Shown one piece after another: positions 10,566 to 22,505 of a stretch of 64,000 nucleotides of DNA (its first letter is position 1; the number at the start of each line of letters is the position of its first letter). The stretch lies in assembly GCA_950097015.1 (NCBI GenBank), contig CATNEN010000002.1:1922001-1986000 (forward strand), given 5' to 3'. The translations under genes and the position numbers were made by a program. The notes below the pieces were generated by a model. It was not told the origin of the DNA and did not search any database. It saw only the letters and a list, made by a program, of their open reading frames with translations. This DNA comes from Macrostomum hystrix (taxonomy: Eukaryota; Platyhelminthes; Macrostomidae).

Positions 10566-11065
10566 GTTGGCTGCTAGCAATTCACCTGCTTAGGCTCCTG
10601 CCTGATGCTCCATGGTCTCATAATATTTTCTTACAATTCACAGATTTTTTGCAAACGTAATTATAGTAATTCGATAACAAATTTACAGAACACTGATGTC
10701 TGTAAATAGAGAAGAGCCTTCATATTTTTATAAAATTTTTCATATACAAACTTTAGTTTTTACGATTAAACATAAAATTAATTGAAATGTGAAATTTTGT
10801 TTTCATTGAATTTTCTGAACCTGAAATATTCTTAAAAAGGGTTTTAGTCCTACATTTACAGTGCAGCTGTGCATTGATTCATTGGTGTAAATATAGAGTT
10901 TGTCAATATTTAAAACTCATTTTTTCTGTATAGATTGGCATATATATTTATTCGCAGCATTTTGTATCCAACTGCCCATTTTGTTTCTAAATCTTGTACA
11001 ATTTGATGAAAATATTACTAATTTTTAAACCTAAACTAGCATGCGCTATTGCAAAATTTGCATTA

Positions 11066-11431
11066 TTACCAGTAGGACTACCAAGCCATTTAGGTGACCA
11101 GCAAAGGCGGAGATGATGCAAGCACATTCGGGTGACATGCTGATAACATTTGAAGGCCTGGCAAGGCCGCACTGAGGCGCAGTGCAAATTCGTGTATAGG
11201 GGTGTATGAAATACACTAGCTCTTATGGGAAAAATCTGACCTTCGACCAGAAACATTGAATATCTCGACGTTCTGAAGAGCTGGCGACTTGTTTATTGTT
11301 TCAGAAGATGCGCAACAAAAAGTTGGCCCGTGTTCTTGAGTTGTGTGTGCTTGCATTATTCCGTTCGGGTGCAGCAAAAAAAATTGTCAGGGGGGGGAAA
11401 TTCCCCCCCCCCTTGGTAGTTCTACTGTTAA
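11066..11431. mobile_element. Short MITE with piggyBac-like TTAA/CAGTAG termini
   Basis: The left end is TTAC followed by CAGTAGGACTACCAAG (11070-11085). The right end, read inward, is CAGTAGAACTACCAAG next to TTAA (11412-11431). The ~16 bp ends match with one substitution, and a poly-G/poly-C hairpin (GGGGGGGGAAATTCCCCCC type) sits just inside the right end. At about 360 bp with no coding capacity, it is a MITE. The flanking TTAA/TTAC fits piggyBac-type targeting with one mutated copy of the target. Confidence 0.6.
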
Positions 11432-11689
11432 GATGAATATAGAATTTTTATAATGCACGAATGCATCATTAATTATTATGCTGTCTGCTTGCTGTTATAA
11501 TATAAATATAACAAACCAATATACACAGCTGTATAAGTGATGAATTCAGTATTAATAATTTATGATAACAAAATATTGCGATAGAAGTTTAGCGCAAGAC
11601 GTTTGTAAAATCTGTTATTATTTAAACAAATCCTTCAACTGGTCCTTGCAGCTGAATTCCAGAGCGAATAATAGCTTATCAAATTTATC

Positions 11690-14600
11690 ATGTCGGACGA
11701 ACCATTGATTTTAGCCACTGCTGGTTACGAAAATGTCATTAAACTGTGGCAGGCGCATAGTGCCCAGCTGATGCGCCAGTTGGAGCATCCTGGCTCACAG
11801 GTAGGTCATTTGTTTATTTGAGATCACAATTTAATATATTCCTATACTAGATATAGGATGAAAATGTAATAAATTACAGTTGTAAAATCTAGGATAATAA
11901 AATTTTCAGGGACGGAATTAAGAATGTAAAAATATCTTCCGGTTTAAGATCTAAAATAAAATTAATGTTTGGGTGAGATAATAATATTCAGGGGTGAGAT
12001 CTAAGTTGATTATATTTAGGGATGAGATCTAAGTTGATAATGCTCAGGGGTGAGATCTTAGATGATAGTATTCAGGGGTGAGATCTTAGATAATAATATT
12101 CAGGGGTGAGATTTGAGTTGATAATACTCAGGGGTGAGATCTGATTCGATAATACTCAGGGGTGAGATTTGAGTTGATAATATTCAGGGGTGAGATCTGA
12201 GTTGATAATACTCAGGGGTGAGATTTGAGTTGATAATATTCAAGATTAAGATCTGAGATTATAATATTCAGGGGTGAGATCTGAGTTGATAATATTCAGG
12301 GTTGAGATCTGAGTTGATAATATTCAGGGTTGAGATCTGAGTTGATAATATTCAGGGGCGAGATCTGAGTTGATAATACTCAGGGGCGAGATCTGAGTTA
12401 ATAATATTCAGGGGTGAGCGGAACAAAAAGCTAGCTGAAAATAGTCATTGTTACTTCCGCTGCTAATCTGAATTCCGAACTGATTGGTCAGGTTAATGCT
12501 TTGAGCATCTCCCGAGATCGGCACACCCTGGCTGCTGCAGGTTTTGAGCACATTCGCCTATACGACATCGGCGATCAGCTGTCTACGTCGCCTTCCCTGT
12601 CCTTCGACATTCAGAAAAACGTCACGGCTGTCGGCTTCGACAGTCAGGGCAAGTGGATGTTCAGCGGTGGCGAGGACTGCGTCTGCCGGGTGTGGGACCT
12701 GCGACACGCGCGCGCCGGCCAAGGCGCCAACCCGTGCAGCCGCCTGTTCCAGGTGAGACAGTGCTCAGTTAGGATTTCAGAAATTTTGAGTAATTCGGAT
12801 GGCAGGAATTTCGTTATATTTATGATGATATGTAATTATGTGATTTCCAAAGTGTGGGTTTACTTTTCTAAGGGATATCTGAGTTTTGGGATTACATATT
12901 ATTAGATATTATGAGATGAGATTCAGATGTAGAAAATGGTTTAGATAACTGTGAATTTTGGAAATTTTAAAACTGGAATTCCAATGTCACAGTCGAGTAA
13001 TTGTGAATTTTGGGATTTCAAATTTTGTGAATTTCTGTGAATTTTGGGATTTCCAATATTCGGGATAAATGTGAATTGTTGGATTTCATTTTTTATTGCT
13101 GTGAATTTTCGCATTTCCAATATTTGGGATAACTGAATTATAGGATTTCAAAAATTTTTGGGATAGCTGTGAATTATGGGATTTTTCGTGTTTGCGAAGC
13201 AATAGAGTTGCAAGTAGGAAGTCATTTATTTTCAGGTCAACGGTCCAATCACGTCTGTCTGTCTGCATCCCAACCAAATCGAACTATTCGTTGGCGACGC
13301 CACAGGCGCTGTGCACATCTGGGATCTGCGCAACAACCAGAGCTGCTCCCTGGTACCCGACCTAGACGCCAGAATTCAATCTGTGGCTGTCAATCAAGCC
13401 GGGACTCACCTGGCCGCTCTGGCCAATACGGGCAGCTGCTTCATGTGGTCTCTGGCCAGCGCCGTCACCAACGTATCGGGCAGCCAGGCCGTGCCCAAAG
13501 CCCGCATTGCCGCCCACACCGGCTACGGCCTGAGGTGCGCCTTCTCCCCAGACAGCACCCTGCTGGCCACCTGCGGCTCGGACCGGGTCTGCAACGTGTG
13601 GAAGACGTCTGACTATCAGAAACAGGTGAGCCTTCGCTGCGAACTCGAGTGGGGTAGAACAGACTGGTCAGCTTAGGAGTAGAACAGACTGGTCAGCTGA
13701 GGTGGAGAACAGACTGGTCAGCTGGGGGGGGGAGGAACAGACTGGTTAGCTGAGGGGGAGAATAGACTGGTTAGCTGAGGGGGAGAACAGACTGGTCATA
13801 AATGTTCTGCATAACGTGATACTATAACAAAATATCACGGATTTTTTGGTAATTGATGAATAAGACGTGCACACGAACTGTTAGTTAAATTTTCAAATCA
13901 GGTCACAATATAAATTATAAAATTTATCTAAGAAAGATCTTCCAGTCGATCTATCAATAATGCATGCTCATGCACAAAGTACGCTAAATTAATCGTAACT
14001 ACCAACTGCAAAAAGTATAATAGACCGATTCTCTTCAACTGCTGCCAGCAAGCCGAGAAATTAAAATGTTGCGAAAGCATTGCACCGTCCTTTTCTTGTT
14101 AACAAAAAGCTGCCAATTGTTTTACGCAGTATACGTGCAGCTTATATACTTTGTTCAAATTGACGTATCATTACTATTATTTAGAAGCATTAGAATGCGT
14201 AATTCAATTCGTGAGAGAATTTGCCAGCCTAAGACAACCAGTACTAGTACTGCAGTGCGCTAAAATGAATAGTGTAGGTGCTGCTGCTTCTTCCTCTGCA
14301 ATGACAATTGAAAATCTGAAAGGGTTAAGAGTTGAGTAGACACAATTTGCTATTCACCAAAAAGATGTTTTACTTTTAAGCTTCATTAAACAAAACTAAA
14401 CGTCTTGATATAGGACACAGTAACTGTCTTGCTTTGCTGGGCCTTAGGAAGAGCTCGTTGTTGGCCTTCATTTCGTGGGCCGAGCCCTCCATGAAGCACC
14501 TCGTGGAGGCGCAGGCATTGCTTCCCCCCACATGAGGGGTAACTATCTCGCTCACTGAAGGGATCAGTCCTGCACTTACAGGTTGAGAACTGTGCTTAGA

Positions 14601-17600
14601 TTTCCGCTCCAGCCAAAAATCTGGTTTTGTAACTTTATAACGCTGTTACTATTGGAGCTGCTGGAGTCATATACTAATTTTAATCAGGCAGAGATAAGAA
14701 CGGGGATATTGGACGGCCCTGTAGATATTGTAAGAATGTGCAATAAACACGGCATAAATTTATATAAACAAGAGAACTGTAAGACGGACGACAAAACTCG
14801 AAACTTAAAAGGCAACAGGAAAGCGTTTATCAGAGAGAATATGTTTACCTTTGTCCGTACAGAAAAGGCGCAGATGTCACTGACCGACGCATTGCAACTT
14901 CATAAGTCCATAACAGGGTTGAAGCGACTTTGCCACTCACTGATGATTCATTGTGAGTTGATCACGTCGTGACTCTACAACAGGATCGAGGCTTTGTTGC
15001 CCTTCGATGAATTAGACTGAGTGTGATTTTATAAGTCTTCAACAGGTGTGAGGCTTTTCGCCAATCGCCTTTGATGAATAGCAACACTGTAAACGCTTTA
15101 GACAACCCACTGCAGCATGCTCAAGCGAGTGCTAGATAGACGTCAGTCTTAAAAAAAGAAGGCTGCTTTAGACACAGGAGCTTTTGGAACCATGCCACAG
15201 CATCTGTCTAAGACACCCAGCTGTGTCCCCCAAATAACTAATGTCCCCTCAGCAGCAGAGAACTAATGTCCCATCAGTAGCAGAGAACTAATGCTCCCCC
15301 AGCAGTAAATAACTAATGTCCTCCAAACAACAGAGAACTAATGTCACCCCAGCAGCAGAGAACTAATGTCACCTCAGCAGCAGAGAACTAATGTCCCATC
15401 AGTAGCAGAGATCTAATGTCCCCTCAGCAGCAGAGAACTAATGTCCCATCAGTAGCAGAGAACTGATGCTCCCCCAGCAGTAAATAACTAATGTCCTCCA
15501 AACAACAGAGAACTAATGTCACCCCAGCAGCAGAGAACTAATGTCACCTCAGCAGCAGAGAACTAATGTCACCTCAGCAGCAGAGAACTAATGTCACCTC
15601 AGCGGCAGAGAACTAATGTCCCATCAGTAGCAGAGATCTAATGTCCCCTCAGCAGCAGAGAACTAATGTCCCATCAGTAGCAGAGAACTGATGCTCCCCC
15701 AGCAGTAAATAACTAATGTCCTCCAAACAACAGAGAACTAATGTCACCCCAGCAGCAGAGAACTAATGTCACCTCAGCAGCAGAGAACTAATGTCACCTC
15801 AGCAGCAGAGAACTAATGTCACCTCAGCAGCAGAGAACTAATGTCACCTCAGCGGCAGAGAACTAATGTCACCTCAGCAGCAGAGAACTAATGTCACCTC
15901 AGCGGCAGAGAACTAATGTCCCATCAGTAGCAGAGAACTGATGCTCCCCCAGCAGTAAATAACTAATGTCCTCCAAACAACAGAGAACTAATGTCACCCC
16001 AGCAGCAGAGAACTAATGTCCCCTCAGCAGCAGAGAACTAATGTCCCATCAGTAGCAGAGAACTGATGCTCCCCCAGCAGTAAATAACTAATGTCCTCCA
16101 AACAGCAGAGAACTAATGTCACCTCAGCAGCAGAGAACTAATGTCACCTCAGCAGCAGAGAACTAATGTCACCTCAGCAGCAGAGAACTAATGTCACCTC
16201 AGCGGCAGAGAACTAATGTCCCATCAGTAGCAGAGAACTGATGCTCCCCCAGCAGTAAATAACTAATGTCCTCCAAACAACAGAGAACTAATGTCACCCC
16301 AGCAGCAGAGAACTAATGTCACCTCAGCAGCAGAGAACTAATGTCACCTCAGCAGCAGAGAACTAATGTCACCTCAGCGGCAGAGAACTAATGTCCCATC
16401 AGTAGCAGAGAACTGATGCTCCCCCAGCAGTAAATAACTAATGTCCTCCAAACAACAGAGAACTAATGTCACCTCAGCAGCAGAGAACTAATGTCACCTC
16501 AGCAGCAGAGAACTAATGTCACCTCAGCAGCAGAGAACTAATGTCACCTCAGCGGCAGAGAACTAATGTCCCATCAGTAGCAGAGAACTGATGCTCCCCC
16601 AGCAGTAAATAACTAATGTCCTCCAAACAACAGAGAACTAATGTCACCCCAGCAGCAGAGAACTAATGTCACCTCAGCAGCAGAGAACTAATGTCACCTC
16701 AGCAGCAGAGAACTAATGTCACCTCAGCGGCAGAGAACTAATGTCCCATCAGTAGCAGAGAACTGATGCTCCCCCAGCAGTAAATAACTAATGTCCTCCA
16801 AACAACAGAGAACTAATGTCACCCCAGCAGCAGAGAACTAATGTCACCTCAGCAGCAGAGAACTAATGTCACCCCAGCAGCAGAGAACTAATGTCACCTC
16901 AGCAGCAGAGAACTAATGTCACCTCAGCGGCAGAGAACTAATGTCACCTCAGCAGCAGAGAACTAATGTCACCTCAGCAGCAGAGAACTAATGTCCCCTC
17001 AGCAGCAGAGAACTAATGTCCCCTCAGCAGCAGAGAACTAATGTCACCTCAGCAGTAAATAACTAATGTCCTCCAAACAGCAGAGAACTAATGTCCCATC
17101 AGTAGCAGAGAACTAATGTCCCATCAGTAGCAGAGAACTGATGCTCCCCCAGCAGTAAATAACTAATGTCCTCCAAACAACAGAGAACTAATGTCACCTC
17201 AGCGGCAGAGAACTAATGTCACCTCAGCAGCAGAGAACTAATGTCCCCTCAGCAGCAGAGAACTAATGTCCCATCAGTAGCAGAGAACTGATGCTCCCCC
17301 AGCAGTAAATAACTAATGTCCTCCAAACAACAGAGAACTAATGTCACCTCAGCGGCAGAGAACTAATGTCACCTCAGCAGCAGAGAACTAATGTCCCCTC
17401 AGCAGCAGAGAACTAATGTCCCATCAGTAGCAGAGAACTGATGCTCCCCCAGCAGTAAATAACTAATGTCCTCCAAACAACAGAGAACTAATGTCACCTC
17501 AGCAGCAGAGAACTAATGTCACCTCAGCAGCAGAGAACTAATGTCACCTCAGCGGCAGAGAACTAATGTCACCTCAGCAGCAGAGAACTAATGTCCCCTC

Positions 17601-19084
17601 AGCAGCAGAGAACTAATGTCCCATCAGTAGCAGAGAACTGATGCTCCCCCAGCAGTAAATAACTAATGTCCTCCAAACAACAGAGAACTAATGTCACCCC
17701 AGCAGCAGAGAACTAATGTCACCTCAGCAGCAGAGAACTAATGTCACCTCAGCAGCAGAGAACTAATGTCACCCCAGCAGCAGAGAACTAATGTCACCTC
17801 AGCAGCAGAGAACTAATGTCACCTCAGCGGCAGAGAACTAATGTCACCTCAGCAGCAGAGAACTAATGTCCCCTCAGCAGCAGAGAACTAATGTCCCATC
17901 AGTAGCAGAGAACTGATGCTCCCCCAGCAGTAAATAACTAATGTCCTCCAAACAACAGAGAACTAATGTCACCTCAGCGGCAGAGAACTAATGTCCCATC
18001 AGTAGCCAATAACCAATGTCCAATATGTACGTTTTACTTATTCAAATCAAATCACTCAATCAGCCAAGAGACAAATTTATAATCGCACGTACGGGTGCTA
18101 AAAGCAGTGACGCAATTCTATTCAATTGAGAGTATCGGGCCCTGTTCTGTGCTATACCAATGCACGCGCGGGCGAGAAAAAGCACCGGTGCAATCTAATA
18201 AAACTGACAGTGTCCGGCACTATTTTAATTTAACATTGTTTGGCCTCCTTCCTATTAAAGGCAATTGGAGAACTCGTTTTTTCGAATATTTAATACCCTT
18301 GGCATTGAGATAAAATTATGAAATTTGATCAGTCTAGTCCTTTACTTGGCACTATTTCGTCTAAATAGGAAAAAATTGGGGTAGAACAGACTGGTCAGCT
18401 GAGTGGTAGAACAGACTGGTCAGCTGAGGGGTAGAACAGACTGGTCAGCTGAGTGGTAGAACAGACTGGTCAGCTGAGTGGTAGAACAGACTGGTCAGCT
18501 GAGTGGTAGAACAGACTGGTCAGCTGAGTGGTAGAACAGACTGGTCAGCTGAGTGGTAGCACAGACTGGTCAGCTGAGTGGTAGAACAGACTGGTCAGCT
18601 GAGGGGTAGAACAGACTGGTCAGCTGGGGGGGAGAACAGACTGGTCAGCTGGGGGGGAGGAACAGACTGGTCAGCTGGGGGAGGAGGAACAGACTGGTCA
18701 GCTGGGGGGGAGAACAGACTGGTCAGCTGGGGGGGAGAACAGACTGGTCAGCTGAGGGGTAGAACAGACTGGTCAGCTGAGTAGTAGAACAGACTGGTCA
18801 GCTGAGGGGTAGAACAGCAAATCATATTTCCAAATGGCATTCACCGGCAGGTCGAGCTGTCTGGCGCTGAGAAATGGGTCTGGGATTGCGCATTCTCTGC
18901 CGACTCCGAGTTCGTGGTGACAGTTTCATCTGACGGCTGCGCCAGGCTCTACTCCCTTGAGAACGGGGCCAAGCCCAGGCGAGAATACCGCAGCTCAGCT
19001 AAATCGGCTAGTCACGGCGCCTCCTCTGCCAAGCCAATGACCTGTCTGGCATTTGTGGACGATACCCTTGCCGATGATTCTTAA
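11690..19084 (+). CDS. MLST8: mLST8 / LST8 homologue, TOR complex WD40 subunit (4 exons)
   Basis: CDS = join(11690..11800, 12492..12752, 13236..13625, 18851..19084). All introns are GT-AG and phase 0, giving 331 aa against about 326 in human. mLST8 is a seven-bladed WD40 propeller that binds the TOR kinase domain in TORC1 and TORC2. Family signatures: ILATAGYENVIKLWQAH (exon 1), VNALSISRDR, AAAGFEHIRLYD, FSGGEDCVCRVWD (exon 2), VCLHPNQIELFVGD, GAVHIWDLR, FSPDSTLLATCGSD (exon 3), WVWDCAFSADSEFVVTVSSD, MTCLAFVDDTLADDS (exon 4). The start is the first ATG in frame, 38 nt downstream of a 3' splice-like ccttgcag ending at 11651. Introns of 691, 483 and 5225 bp are filled with minisatellites. Identification is secure; intron ends are read by eye but keep the frame perfectly. 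Confidence 0.95.
11970..12418 (+). repeat. Minisatellite in mLST8 intron 1
   Basis: About 16 copies of a ~28 bp unit with the core TCAGGGGTGAGATCTGAGTT plus GATAATAT. It ends 73 nt before the acceptor, and degenerate copies extend left to about 11945. Every unit holds GGGGTGAGAT, a strong resemblance to a 5' splice site in sense orientation. Confidence 0.9.
12765..13190 (+). repeat. Degenerate tandem repeat in mLST8 intron 2
   Basis: Irregular repeats of TGTGAATTTTGGGATTTC, CAATATT and GGGATAAC spread over most of the intron, becoming clearer from 12940 on. It looks like an old, decayed version of the arrays found in the other introns. Confidence 0.6.
13652..13797 (+). repeat. Left part of a split minisatellite in mLST8 intron 3
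   Basis: About six copies of a 22-25 bp unit with the core GTAGAACAGACTGGTCAGCT, starting 26 nt after the donor. The same unit resumes at 18378-18820. The intervening 4.6 kb interrupts it in the middle of a unit (ACTGGTC followed by ATAAATG). Confidence 0.9.
13798..15215. other. Unique sequence inside mLST8 intron 3, including a structured GC-rich island
   Basis: No exon is evident. At 14430-14580 a GC-rich patch contains short hairpins (CTCCA...TGGAG and CCCC...GGGG). At 14905-15080 three degenerate ~60 bp repeats share CAACAGG, GAGGCTTT and TTTGATGAAT. A 129-residue open frame at 14583-14972 resembles nothing I know and lacks codon bias. The block is the left part of the material that splits the GTAGAACAGACTGG array, so some of it may be an old insertion. 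Confidence 0.4.
15220..18012 (+). repeat. Large minisatellite with higher-order structure in mLST8 intron 3
   Basis: About 125 copies of a ~22 bp monomer with the core AGCAGAGAACTAATGTC and variable CACCTCAGC, CCCATCAGT or CTCCCCCAGC ends. A distinctive block (CAGAGAACTGATGCTCCCCC, then AGCAGTAAATAACTAATG, then TCCTCCAAAC) recurs about 14 times. Between 16220 and 16744 it recurs every ~175 bp, i.e. every eight monomers, which shows unequal exchange of multimers. It is followed by 18013-18377, unique AT-rich sequence. Confidence 0.95.
18378..18820 (+). repeat. Right part of the split minisatellite in mLST8 intron 3
   Basis: About 19 copies of the same GTAGAACAGACTGGTCAGCT unit as 13652-13797, ending 30 nt before the exon 4 acceptor. 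The two halves frame the rest of the intron, so this array probably filled the intron before the inner block arose. Confidence 0.95.
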
Positions 19085-19115
19085 TTGTTAAGGCATTTTT
19101 ATTGTGGTTACGTTG

Positions 19116-19270
19116 CCGATATGTATAGAAAAAATCAAATGTCATCCTTTATAGTTTTCTGAGTTTTTTTAACAGAAGTCCGATATGTAACGAAAAATCA
19201 ATTTGAAAATATATGTTCTTTTTTCAGTAACGATTTTAATTCCTTAACGTGTCCGATATGTATTGAAAAA
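19116..19270 (+). promoter_or_regulatory. Cluster of three CCGATATGTAT-GAAAA motifs downstream of mLST8
   Basis: CCGATATGTATAGAAAAA (19116), TCCGATATGTAACGAAAAA (19179) and TCCGATATGTATTGAAAAA (19252) lie 30-190 nt past the stop codon, probably in the 3' UTR or 3' flank. Four more copies occur at 44401-44565. The motif is nearly palindromic (CGATA...TATCG). Its function is unknown; it could bind a protein, mark RNA 3' ends, or be the residue of a repeat. Confidence 0.45.
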
Positions 19271-19611
19271 CAGCAAATGCATAGCACATCATATCTATAT
19301 ATTAATTATATTTTATCATAGTAACATCTGCATGGCTAAATGTTTAATGTAAAAACAGATTACTACATTATACTACTTAGTATATAGGATTCTATATAAC
19401 ATCGCTTATTGTTCAATATTCTTCAACCTTTGTCTTTCAATCTGTTCTAATCTAGTTCTAATCTAGTAAAATTGCTTGCATTCTGTGTCAGAAAACAATG
19501 TGTACTAATTAGTTGATTGTATTCAAATGCATCGTTGGTTTTGTTGTTTTTTCTTCTACATTTTTAAAGCTACGTAGTTAGTTGACAAGGAGTTGAGGTT
19601 GGGACAAAAAT

Positions 19612-19992
19612 AGGGTGGGGAGAAGACGGGAGGCGGGAGAAGACATGGGGTGGAAGAAGACAGGGAGGGTGAGAAAGGACAGGCAGGGTGGGAGAAGACA
19701 GGGAGGGTAAGAAAGGACAGGCAGGGTGGGAGAAGACAGGCAGGGTGGGACAAGACAGGCAGTGTGGGAGAAGACAGGCAGGGTGGGGAGAAGACAGGCA
19801 GGGTGGGAGAAGACAGGAAGTGTGGGAGAAGACAGGCAGTGTGGGAGAAGACAGGCAGTGTGGGAGAAGACAGGCAGGGTGGGAGAAGACAGGAAGTGTG
19901 GGAGAAGACAGGCAGTGTGGGAGAAGACAGGCAGTGTGGGAGAAGACAGGCAGTGTGGGAGAACACAGGCAGTGTGGGAGAAGACAGGTAGG
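19612..19992. repeat. Minisatellite downstream of mLST8
   Basis: About 19 copies of a 19-20 bp unit with the core GGGAGAAGACAGGCAGTGT. G-rich on the plus strand. Open frames on both strands through it are repeat translations. Confidence 0.95.
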
Positions 19993-19999
19993 GTTGAAG

Positions 20000-21514
20000 A
20001 ATGAGGTTGCAGAAAATATGATAATTATTAGATAATCTGAAAAAAGTACTTAAACAGTTGATGGACAAGCGGTTATCACGGACGTCTGTCCTAGCGACAT
20101 TATTGATGAAATACTTGTAAAAATAGATTTAATCTAGTCTAGATTTTTGTCGCAAATTATCGCGTGTGGTTAACAGCTCATTTCTCTTGTTAAATAATAC
20201 AGACATCTAGCTGTCTTAGGATTAGTCGATGCACTCATCCAAGCTCTCTCCGTGTCTCTGCTTCTATGTGCTCTGTTTCACTCGCTAAGCACTTGGCAGT
20301 TTAACCCGATTCATTAATCATCTCGAGTCTAACTGCTGAAGACATGTGCTCATTTGCCCCCGTGTACTCATGCTCTGCCGGTTCTGCTGTTTTTAATCAT
20401 CTGCTCTGTCTACAGGGTTTCTTTTCCACGAGATTGCTTAATTATTAATTTCTACTTGATTTCTTATTAACGTTAATATCTATACATATCTCCTCTATAA
20501 CTTCAGTCTCATCTCTTTTCCTCTGCTGCTTATCCTATTCTCCTCTTCCATCCTCCCTGTCCTCTCCTCTCCTCTCCTCCCTTTCCACTTCTCTTCTCTC
20601 CTCTATTCCCCTCTCCCCTTCTTTCATCTCATCTCCTCTCCCATCCACTCTTCCCCTTTCCTATTCTCTCCTGTCCTCTCATCTCTTTTCTCCGCTTCTC
20701 TCTTTCTCTCCCCTTCTCTACTTTACTCTTCTCATCTGTCCTCTCCTGTCCTCTCCACTTCACTCCTCTCCTCTCATTTTTTGTCCTCTTCTGTCCTCTC
20801 CTTTCCTCTCCTTTCCTCTTCTCCCCCTTCTCTCCTCTCCTCTCCCCTCCTCTCCTCTCCTCTCCTCTCCACCTCTGCTCAATTCTTCTATCTCTTATCT
20901 GTTCAATTTTCTCTCCTTTATTCTCTATTCTCTTCTGTCTTCTTCTTTTCTCTCTCGTCTTTTCGCTATTTTCTCCTTTCTCCTCTTCTCTCCTGGAGTT
21001 GATATGGAGTTGAAATGCAGTCATTAGTAATTGTAGCAGGTTTCACTATAATCTAATTAGATTTCTCCATATTTTATAATGACCATATGGCCATTTTTTA
21101 TTTTCACAGTCAGTTCAGTGGCACTTTTCGATTTCCCATCTCAACCTCATCCCATGTGTGCTCACTCTTTCCTCATTCCACCCTCTCCTCCACCCGCAGC
21201 CTCACACTCTTCTGAGTCCTTTAGCGTAAATAGTTATATTTTTCTCGCTGGTCATTCCTGCACTCTTAAATAAGGCTATTTCAATAAAACACTTATAGAC
21301 AGAATATTATGTTTCCCATAGTGTAAAACTATCAGACGGAATGAAATTAATAATCAGTGAATTGTGCCTCTGCGTGGTGTGTTCCGTGCAACCCAAGCCA
21401 CTCGAAACCTTTCGACTTATTTGTGTCATTTTATTAGTCTTTAAAAAGAAAATAGATAAGTTTTTTGTCTTCGATTTCCTGCCCAAGTTTTCGTATTGAG
21501 TTTCGGTGAGCTTA
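20000..21514. repeat. Gene-free stretch with a CT-rich low-complexity tract (20500-20995)
   Basis: From about 20500 to 20995 the plus strand is almost entirely pyrimidine, built from CTCCTCTC/CTTTCCTC words without a clean period. It could adopt H-DNA-like structure. The flanks 20000-20500 and 21000-21514 hold no exon I can support. Confidence 0.7.
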
Positions 21515-21660
21515 TTGACTGACTGACTGACTGACTGACTGACTGACTGACTGACTGACTGACTGACTGACTGACTGACTGACTGACTGACTGACTGACT
21601 GACTGACTGACTGACTGACTGGCTGACTGACTGACTGGCTGACTGACTGACTGACTGACT
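21515..21660. repeat. (ACTG)n tetranucleotide microsatellite
   Basis: About 36 copies of GACT/ACTG, nearly perfect apart from two GGCT interruptions near the 3' end. Confidence 0.97.
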
Positions 21661-22204
21661 GTAGGATTAGCCGAAGGATTAGAATGCAATATAATATAGC
21701 GAACACTTAAGCTTGAGCTCTTCTAGAAGAGGCTGGGGTAGAGAGTGAGTAGTAAGGAAACGCAGACTAAGGCAAGTTGCTGCATGACCAGTAGAGTTTA
21801 ACTAGCCACTGTGCTACTATCGCTGTCTGCCCCACTGAATTTGTGTGTCAAGCTTTAGAATGTACTTTTAGCTTGCTCAAAATTGCGTTTGACTCTTCGA
21901 CTCGCCCGGGACTCGGCACACTCTTTGCCGAGATAGAGCAAAAGTTTTTTGTTGCTAGGCAGAATCAGAAAAGAGAATTATCAAAATTTGAGCAGCAAAG
22001 TCGACTCATTTTCTTGTCCAGGCACCGAGCACGTGAATGCTTGTTGGAGGCTTTTGTCTTTGATAGCGGCTGTTTGATGTATGCTGATGTAGCAACGTGA
22101 CCTTTTGAGCTGGGAATATGAGGAAGATAGCCAGGTTATTAGTGCCATCAGCTCAGGTTTGGCAGTGCGCTTTTTACCTTGTTGAAATTTGACTCAGAAT
22201 GAGG
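21661..22204. other. Intergenic stretch, nothing recognised
   Basis: An open frame at 21843-22100 (85 codons) has no recognisable motif and no codon bias of the kind seen in the neighbouring genes. I do not call it a gene. Confidence 0.4.
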
Positions 22205-22505
22205 ACTGCGTGCTTCCTTTTGATGGAAAATGGGAAATTAGGACGTAATTCAATAAAATCAGGCCGGATGTGCAGCCGACAGCACAGCCGCAGCTATTGC
22301 ACCGCATCTGAAGGCTGCGTACGGCTGTTCAGTCCATGGACTGGGGGGACGCCACACCCACCCTCAATAACCCCAGCTAATGCTGGTACACGTTGGTAAC
22401 TCTAAGGCAGTGCAGAGTTAAGTGTATTGCTAACGAAGTCGAGAATCGAACCCCCTGACCTTCAAGTCGTTAGTCCACGCTCTAACCACGAGGCTACAAC
22501 CTTGG
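22205..22505 (-). mobile_element. tRNA-derived SINE (minus orientation)
   Basis: On the minus strand the head reads GTAGCCTCGTGGTTAGAGCG (A-box region), then GACTTGAAGGTCAGGGGGTT and CGATTCTCGAC (B box GGTTCGATTCT, about 22442-22456). This is a well-preserved tRNA-like promoter. The body continues leftward through TAGCTGGGGTTATTGAGGG and GGCGTCCCCCCAGTCCATG to about 22205. The good A and B boxes make a pol III-transcribed SINE the best explanation. A single functional tRNA is excluded because no acceptor stem is formed. Confidence 0.7.

Noticed and set aside
14583-14972. 129-codon open frame in mLST8 intron 3
   Set aside because: No motif, no codon bias; begins in intronic sequence and no homologue is recognised.
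15220-18012. Possible CRISPR-like array
   Set aside because: Repeats are directly adjacent with no unique spacers, the genome is eukaryotic, and the variation is that of a minisatellite.
22437-22505. Functional tRNA gene on the minus strand
   Set aside because: A and B boxes are good, but no acceptor or anticodon stem pairs properly and a SINE-like body follows.
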